Assembly (NCBI GenBank): GCA_004335635.1
Contig: QAXH01005855.1
Coordinates: 1 to 29,564, forward strand
Reading direction: 5' to 3'
Length of the DNA: 29,564 nucleotides
Source of the DNA: Chloromonas sp. AAM2
Lineage: Eukaryota > Chlorophyta > Chlorophyceae > Chlamydomonadales > Chlamydomonadaceae
The notes under the pieces are model-generated. The model searched no databases. It was not told the DNA's origin and saw only the letters and a program-made list of their open reading frames with translations. The translations under genes and the position numbers were made by a program. The stretch's first letter is position 1; the number at the start of each line of letters is the position of its first letter. Shown here piece by piece: positions 22,747 to 29,564 of this stretch.

Positions 22747-23170
22747 ATGTGCCTCTCGTCCCACCAAACATCGCTTCTACCCCAAGTTGCCCTACCTCGC
22801 TAGTGTGCAGGCGGGCAGGCCGTTGCAGGGCATACGCCGGGTTCTGCATCTCCGCTACCGGCCCCCCTGACAGACTCACATCCCTAGTGTAGGGGTTAGG
22901 GTTAGGGTTAGTCAAGGCGTTGGTTGCAGGGGAGGAGGCGGCTTCAGCCAGGCGGCCGGATAAGCTCATAGGGACGGTGTTATGGTTAGGGTAAGAGCTA
23001 GGGTTAGGGCTCATGGGGACGGTGCTAGGGTTAGGGTTTTGGAGCCTGGGGACGATGGGGGAGGTGATGGAGGGGGCCGGGGAGGCCACCAGGCGCCGCC
23101 TAGCTCCCTGGCTTGACTCGCGCTCGCCTGCACATGCATGCACACACGTGACATGAGTGCCTCTTGACAT
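10177..23170 (-). CDS. Fused membrane glycan synthase (GT2) and GH9 glycosidase, about 1981 residues
   Basis: Twenty-five minus-strand exons join in phase with GT-AG ends: 23170-22796, 22557-22415, 22151-22036, 21748-21672, 21390-20939, 20556-20488, 20257-20185, 19955-19830, 19483-19000, 18835-18732, 18438-18136, 17753-17651, 17431-17108, 16956-16776, 16332-15555, 15271-14903, 14526-14384, 13846-13702, 13175-13056, 12707-12370, 12079-11870, 11693-11534, 11172-11077, 10923-10577, 10486-10177. Predicted order: disordered N-terminus (1-170), two membrane helices (about 174-222), cytosolic GT2 core (about 365-600), more membrane helices, a cytosolic insert of about 150 residues after FKVTEK, three further helices (about 883-1003), then an outward-facing GH9 module to the C-terminus. 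It probably polymerises a beta-glucan such as cellulose at a membrane. The first exon (start Met at 23170, or an upstream exon spliced at 23127) and the tail after 10420 are uncertain. A two-gene model is possible but less economical, because the last synthase helix and the GH9 start share exon 16332-15555. Confidence 0.8.
11077..11172 (-). other. Exon encoding a MopE-like DxDxD metal-binding insert
   Basis: This 32-residue exon (residues 1732-1763) reads FDGIDNDCDGTIDKDDIDC at its core. DGxDNDCDGxxD is the short motif of the MopE-type putative metal-binding family (seen in many secreted proteins), with acidic residues spaced for calcium and two flanking Cys. Both splice phases are 0, so the exon is symmetric and could have been inserted as a unit. 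It sits in the GH9 module where a normal enzyme has no such loop. Confidence 0.7.
12348..12362. repeat. Two TTTAGGG units in an intron
   Basis: GGTTTAGGGTTTAGGG lies directly before a 5' splice site (GTAAGT, minus strand, 12364-12369) of the synthase gene. Two plant-type telomere units are too few to mean more than chance or a repair scar. Confidence 0.6.
13631..13663 (-). repeat. Decayed copy of an exon segment in the following intron
   Basis: This 33-bp intronic block matches 13727-13758 in exon 13846-13702 (GCTCCTTGTTTG plus flanks). It translates as NHLTKQGAID against NFLNKQGAID in the exon. It has substitutions and no usable splice context. Confidence 0.75.
13899..13980. repeat. 22-bp minisatellite, three copies plus partial, in an intron
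   Basis: Units at 13899, 13921 and 13943 each read CATCAGGGGTGCTCACATAT plus CA; a truncated fourth unit follows from 13965. An AT-rich stretch (about 13868-13898) precedes it. Intron of the synthase gene. Confidence 0.9.
14241..14371. repeat. Local direct duplication of about 40 bp in an intron
   Basis: GCATTGGCAATCAGAA followed by a GAGCTCAGTCG block occurs at 14241-14283 and again at 14335-14371, just inside the donor of the exon ending at 14384. The second copy is a few bases shorter. Confidence 0.75.
16391..16432. repeat. Short tandem duplications in the intron before the GH9 part
   Basis: About 20 bp containing GACATGACC[AT]GGTGAGGAG is tandemly duplicated here, and a separate 14-bp unit (TGTAGAGACTAGAC) is duplicated at 16678-16705. 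Both lie in the intron (16333-16775) joining the synthase membrane block to the exon that starts the GH9 module. Confidence 0.75.
18136..18835 (-). other. Synthase membrane helices and FKVTEK motif
   Basis: Exons 18835-18732 and 18438-18136 encode hydrophobic segments (PFMSIVVGYNPVTITFNFVL, then a WKLMWFANN to FINVML helix) ending in FKVTEK (residues about 721-726). The F-x-V-T-x-K motif marks the cytosolic end of cellulose-synthase-type GT2 enzymes just before the last membrane helices. After it comes an Ala-rich low-complexity tract and a Thr/Pro/Ser-rich insert of about 150 residues that ordinary synthases lack. Confidence 0.75.
19000..20556 (-). other. GT2 catalytic core (D, DxD, TED, QxxRW)
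   Basis: Four exons carry every catalytic signature of a processive family-2 glycosyltransferase: YLCDDGKDPQKK (DDG near residue 392, UDP binding), GRKRKPGEINGKSSNLNYCL, VVFDADMCA (DAD at 465-467, metal and sugar nucleotide), CTGTNFCIR, TITEDYALG (TED 553-555, catalytic base) and QRSRW (591-595, holds the growing chain). Spacing is normal and nothing is missing, so this half looks active. The absence of a zinc RING and of plant-specific inserts argues against a land-plant CESA; it looks like an algal cellulose-synthase-like protein. The substrate cannot be read from sequence. Confidence 0.92.
19537..19585 (-). repeat. Decayed copy of an exon start in the preceding intron
   Basis: This intronic block copies the 3' splice region and first codons of exon 19483-19000. 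It translates as QILVMLDEEYPLC against ILEVMLDEEYALC in the exon. It lies about 95 bp upstream on the minus strand. The acceptor CAG of the true exon reads differently here, so it is probably not spliced. Confidence 0.8.
20645..20708. repeat. About 31-bp tandem duplication in an intron
   Basis: GGCAGCCCAAAGAAGAGCC followed by [AT]TACTCT and GAGT occurs twice in tandem, then a third GGCAGC start. Intron of the synthase gene. Confidence 0.85.
21599..21674 (-). repeat. 42-bp tandem duplication that copies a 5' splice site
   Basis: A 34-bp identical block occurs at 21599-21632 and 21641-21674 (period 42 bp). It contains GCG/GTGAGACTGG, the exon end and splice donor of exon 21748-21672. There are thus two equal donors, 42 bp apart. 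Using the distal one would add 14 in-frame residues (VRLDTGRGERGEEA) after the second membrane helix. Confidence 0.85.
22036..22151 (-). other. Exon with first membrane helix of the synthase
   Basis: WPVFLFLWFMGAAGYYFYV followed by AFMLAIELLG, continued in exon 21748-21672 as VTSFLPYAILI, gives two hydrophobic helices (residues about 174-222) directly before the GT2 core, as in cellulose synthases. Upstream, exon 22557-22415 is strongly acidic (ETDETESDEEED) and presumably cytosolic. Confidence 0.85.
22660..22746. repeat. (TG)n microsatellite, two long tracts
   Basis: Runs of TG interrupted by GAGCAGG occupy the intron between the first two modelled exons of the synthase gene. On the coding strand this is (CA)n. 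A further (CA)n tract lies at 27370-27394, again in sense orientation, in an intron of the downstream GH9 gene. Confidence 0.95.
22892..23036. repeat. Interstitial TTAGGG-like repeats within coding sequence
   Basis: GGGTTAGGGTTAGGGTTA lies at about 22893-22910, with scattered GGTTAGGG units at 22984-23036. All fall inside the first modelled exon of the minus-strand synthase gene, where the complement CCCTAA encodes Asn-Pro/Pro-Asn runs (NPNPNP) in the disordered N-terminus. Confidence 0.8.
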
Positions 23171-25268
23171 TTACGGAGGTGGAATCTGTTTGCCGGGTGG
23201 GCAGAGCCCTTGGCCTGCCTATGCGCACTGCAGGATTTGCCATGCTCGTCTGCATGAGCATGTGCATGTGTGTCGCTGAGAGTGCTTGCACATGTTGTCG
23301 TGGCCATGCGCAGGTGTCCGGATTGCATGCACATGCACGTGCACAAGGTGTTATTGAGTTTGTGTCTGTACATGCACCAAGGTTAAGCGTGTTTGCCTGG
23401 AGTCCTCAGCTTGCCAACATGCACTGCATGCGAGATCTGTATGTGAGGACTAAGCGAGATGCCGGTGTAGGCTGCCAATTGATTTCCTGATGCAGCTGGC
23501 AGAGGGATGAAGTGGAGCAGTGTCATGCGTGTTTGACACACGTTAGCTTCGCAATCACGGCCCTGTACTCTGCGTGGCCAGGACTTGTACCCTTCCAGTG
23601 GTGTGATCTGAGCACTGGCCTGCCCTGCTGTCGTTGTGTTTGGATGGCAGCTGGCACTCACTGTTGGTTGGGTCTGTGGGTAGAGCGTTCCAGGGCTCTC
23701 CCGCGTTATCAGGCTGCAGCAGCACAGCGACATGGGGTCTGGTCATGTTCGAGCACATGCAGGTAGTACGACAACATGTCCATATGCAATCATACAGGCA
23801 TGGCAGCATGTCCTTGTACAGGCATGCTTGCATGGTTATGCAGGAGTGAGGTTGGCTGAACGATCTGAACGATCTGCTGAGAATGATTCCGGGTTTCCCG
23901 GGCTGGCATTTGGCGTATGGCACAGATTGGTCTGTGCATGGGAGCTGAAAGGCAATGAAAGGCAACGGACGGCAATGGACGAAGCGGAAAGGCAATGGAC
24001 GTCGCATGGTGTACGGACATTTGCATGTGGTGCCGATGCCGGGTGTGAAGGCGGATCAGAGATGCGGTCAAACGCCCACCTTATCCGTTTCCCAGACCAC
24101 TTGCAATGTGGGTGCGGCACCACTCCCAGGCATCACTATCATTTGAGGCAAGGGGCTGCCGCTGCTGCCTAGCGATTCGGCTGATGTTGCGCCATCCATC
24201 GCGACCCCAGGCGAGGCAGGGGTTCCGGCGCGCATGTTGGCTGTCTTCAGATGACAGCTGTGGGCTCAGGCGCTGTGGCTGCAACACATCCAGATTCTTC
24301 CCTGCAGCTGCCCAGGAAACGGCATGTAATCATGGCCATGGTGGAAAAACACGTCAAGGGCCCACAAGACACACAGTAGCAGTTTTCATGTTCTATCCAG
24401 TGTGATACTGCGCCCAATGCGGCTGTTGCAGACCAACTTCGCAGTTCGTCTCGACACGTACGTCACCCACATCAAGTTGCGTTTCGCGGCAACTTCAGCA
24501 ATGGTCCTGCCCAGCAGTTCACTCACCAGTGGGCGATGAGGCGTGCGCTCCGCTGAGCCGCGTCTCAGTGCTCTGCGATATGTGTCAAGGCTAATGGCCA
24601 GCAAGTAGAGTACGGATGCCAATTAGAGGCACCTGAAGATTGTCTGCAGCTGACGTTGTTAATCCTGGTAGAAAGTGGTTGGCTCTACTTGTACTTGTCT
24701 CGTGCGTGTGCCTCGAGGCCAGACAAGGCGAAAAAAATTAACGGCAAAAAAGTGAACAGAAATGAGGGCTGAAAGAGTGAGACGCCTGTGGCAGTTGCAC
24801 GCCAGTTGACAGCTCTATCAGTTCAAGCTGCGTGGCACAACACAACTGAAGCCCTGAGGGCTACTCCCAGTTTGCCCAGGCTGTGCAAATTTCCAATTCT
24901 GATAATCAACGGTCGTGCAAAATAGAAGAAAGCCGGTAAAGCGCAAAAGTCAGAGACGCAAAAGTCAGAGCGGCCTCACGTGGAAGCAGCTGAGGCCATA
25001 CTCTGCATATCTTCAGGAGTGGCTCAGCTGCAACAGGCCGAGCGAGGCACCGCCCGGTAGGTTTCGAATTGCAAGTGCGGTACAGAACGTGGCGGACCAC
25101 AGTCAACAGACGCAACAAGGTCAGGTCTCTAATAGTTGACACGCTGCCCTACTTTCTATCTCAGAAGCTGCCTCCGTACAATCCGAGGTGGCAACTGCAA
25201 TCGTATCCATCCAGAGCCCATCACGCAATCCTCTTGGTAACTCAGCACGCCACATTGGATAGCCGGTC
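23171..25268. other. Divergent intergenic region between the two GH9-containing genes
   Basis: The synthase gene starts to the left on the minus strand and the GH9 gene to the right on the plus strand, so both promoters and any missing 5' exons must lie here. I see degenerate GGCAATGGA-type repeats (23950-24000), a doubled GCAAAAGTCAGAG (about 24950-24970) and no convincing TATA box or gene. An open minus frame (24386-24622) has no recognisable features. Confidence 0.5.
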
Positions 25269-29396
<4,128 letters not shown>

Positions 29397-29415
<19 letters not shown>

Positions 29416-29564
29416 GTAAGTGCCCCTACTCTGTCACTGTAAGTGCCCCTACTCTGACACTGTAAGTGCCCCTACTCTGACACAGTAAGTGCCCCTACTC
29501 TGTCACTGTAAGTGCCCCTACTCTGACACTGTAAGTGCCCCTACTCTGACACTGTAAGTGCCCC
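29397..29564. repeat. 23-bp minisatellite built from an exon end plus splice donor
   Basis: Seven full units and a partial run to the window edge. Copy 1 (29397-29419) is the end of exon 29283-29415 (CCCTACTCTGACACA) plus its donor GTAAGT. Every later unit repeats both, so each carries a GTAAGT. Variants follow the order acacag, tcactg, acactg twice (copies 1-3 and 4-6), so a 69-bp higher-order unit is duplicated. Confidence 0.93.

Noticed and set aside
24386..24622. 78-residue minus frame as an upstream exon or small gene
   Set aside because: No recognisable motif, no convincing splice link to the synthase gene, and open frames of this length occur by chance.

Overview
The window looks like nuclear DNA of an intron-rich eukaryote, most likely a green alga. 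The evidence is a kinase that reads as a plant-type WEE1 (catalytic loop HLDLKPDNIY, then EGDARYLAPELL), many short exons with GT-AG junctions (often GTGAGT donors), a cellulose-synthase-type GT2 and two GH9 cellulase modules, and a little TTTAGGG/TTAGGG-like DNA. The species is not identifiable from sequence alone.

Layout. Bases 1-2056 (+) hold the 3' part of a WEE1-like cell-cycle kinase. Bases 2057-10176 are poor in genes: short tandem repeats, one stop-interrupted open frame (4138-4578, -), and a 2.68-kb mobile element (6272-8953). That element has 302-bp INVERTED ends, a perfect 5-bp target duplication (CTGGC) and a broken gag gene with a CCHC zinc knuckle. Bases 10177-23170 (-) assemble into one 25-exon gene of about 1981 residues with every splice phase compatible. 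It has an N-terminal disordered region, two membrane helices, a complete GT2 core (DDG, DAD, TED, QRSRW), a further membrane block, then a GH9 module on the far side of the membrane. The GH9 module is split by three Cys-rich repeats and a MopE-like DxDxD insertion. Bases 23171-25268 are a head-to-head intergenic region. Bases 25269-29415 and beyond (+) hold a second, canonical-looking GH9 gene (DAGD, HHRGSS) with an N-terminal hydrophobic signal; it runs off the window.

How it fits together. In plants, cellulose synthases work with a separate membrane GH9 (KORRIGAN); bacteria pair BcsA with BcsZ; tunicates carry a GT2-GH6 fusion. Here synthase and GH9 appear joined in one polypeptide, next to a divergently transcribed stand-alone GH9, which suggests a glucan synthesis and trimming locus. 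The fused GH9 has altered catalytic motifs, so it may be a glucan-binding or guiding module rather than an active hydrolase.

A second theme is that exon-intron junctions in both GH9-containing genes are repeatedly duplicated. There are four decayed exon-edge copies in introns, one 42-bp duplication of a 5' splice site, and a 23-bp minisatellite built from an exon end plus its splice donor. All gene models are hand-assembled from splice consensus and reading phase, with no transcript evidence.
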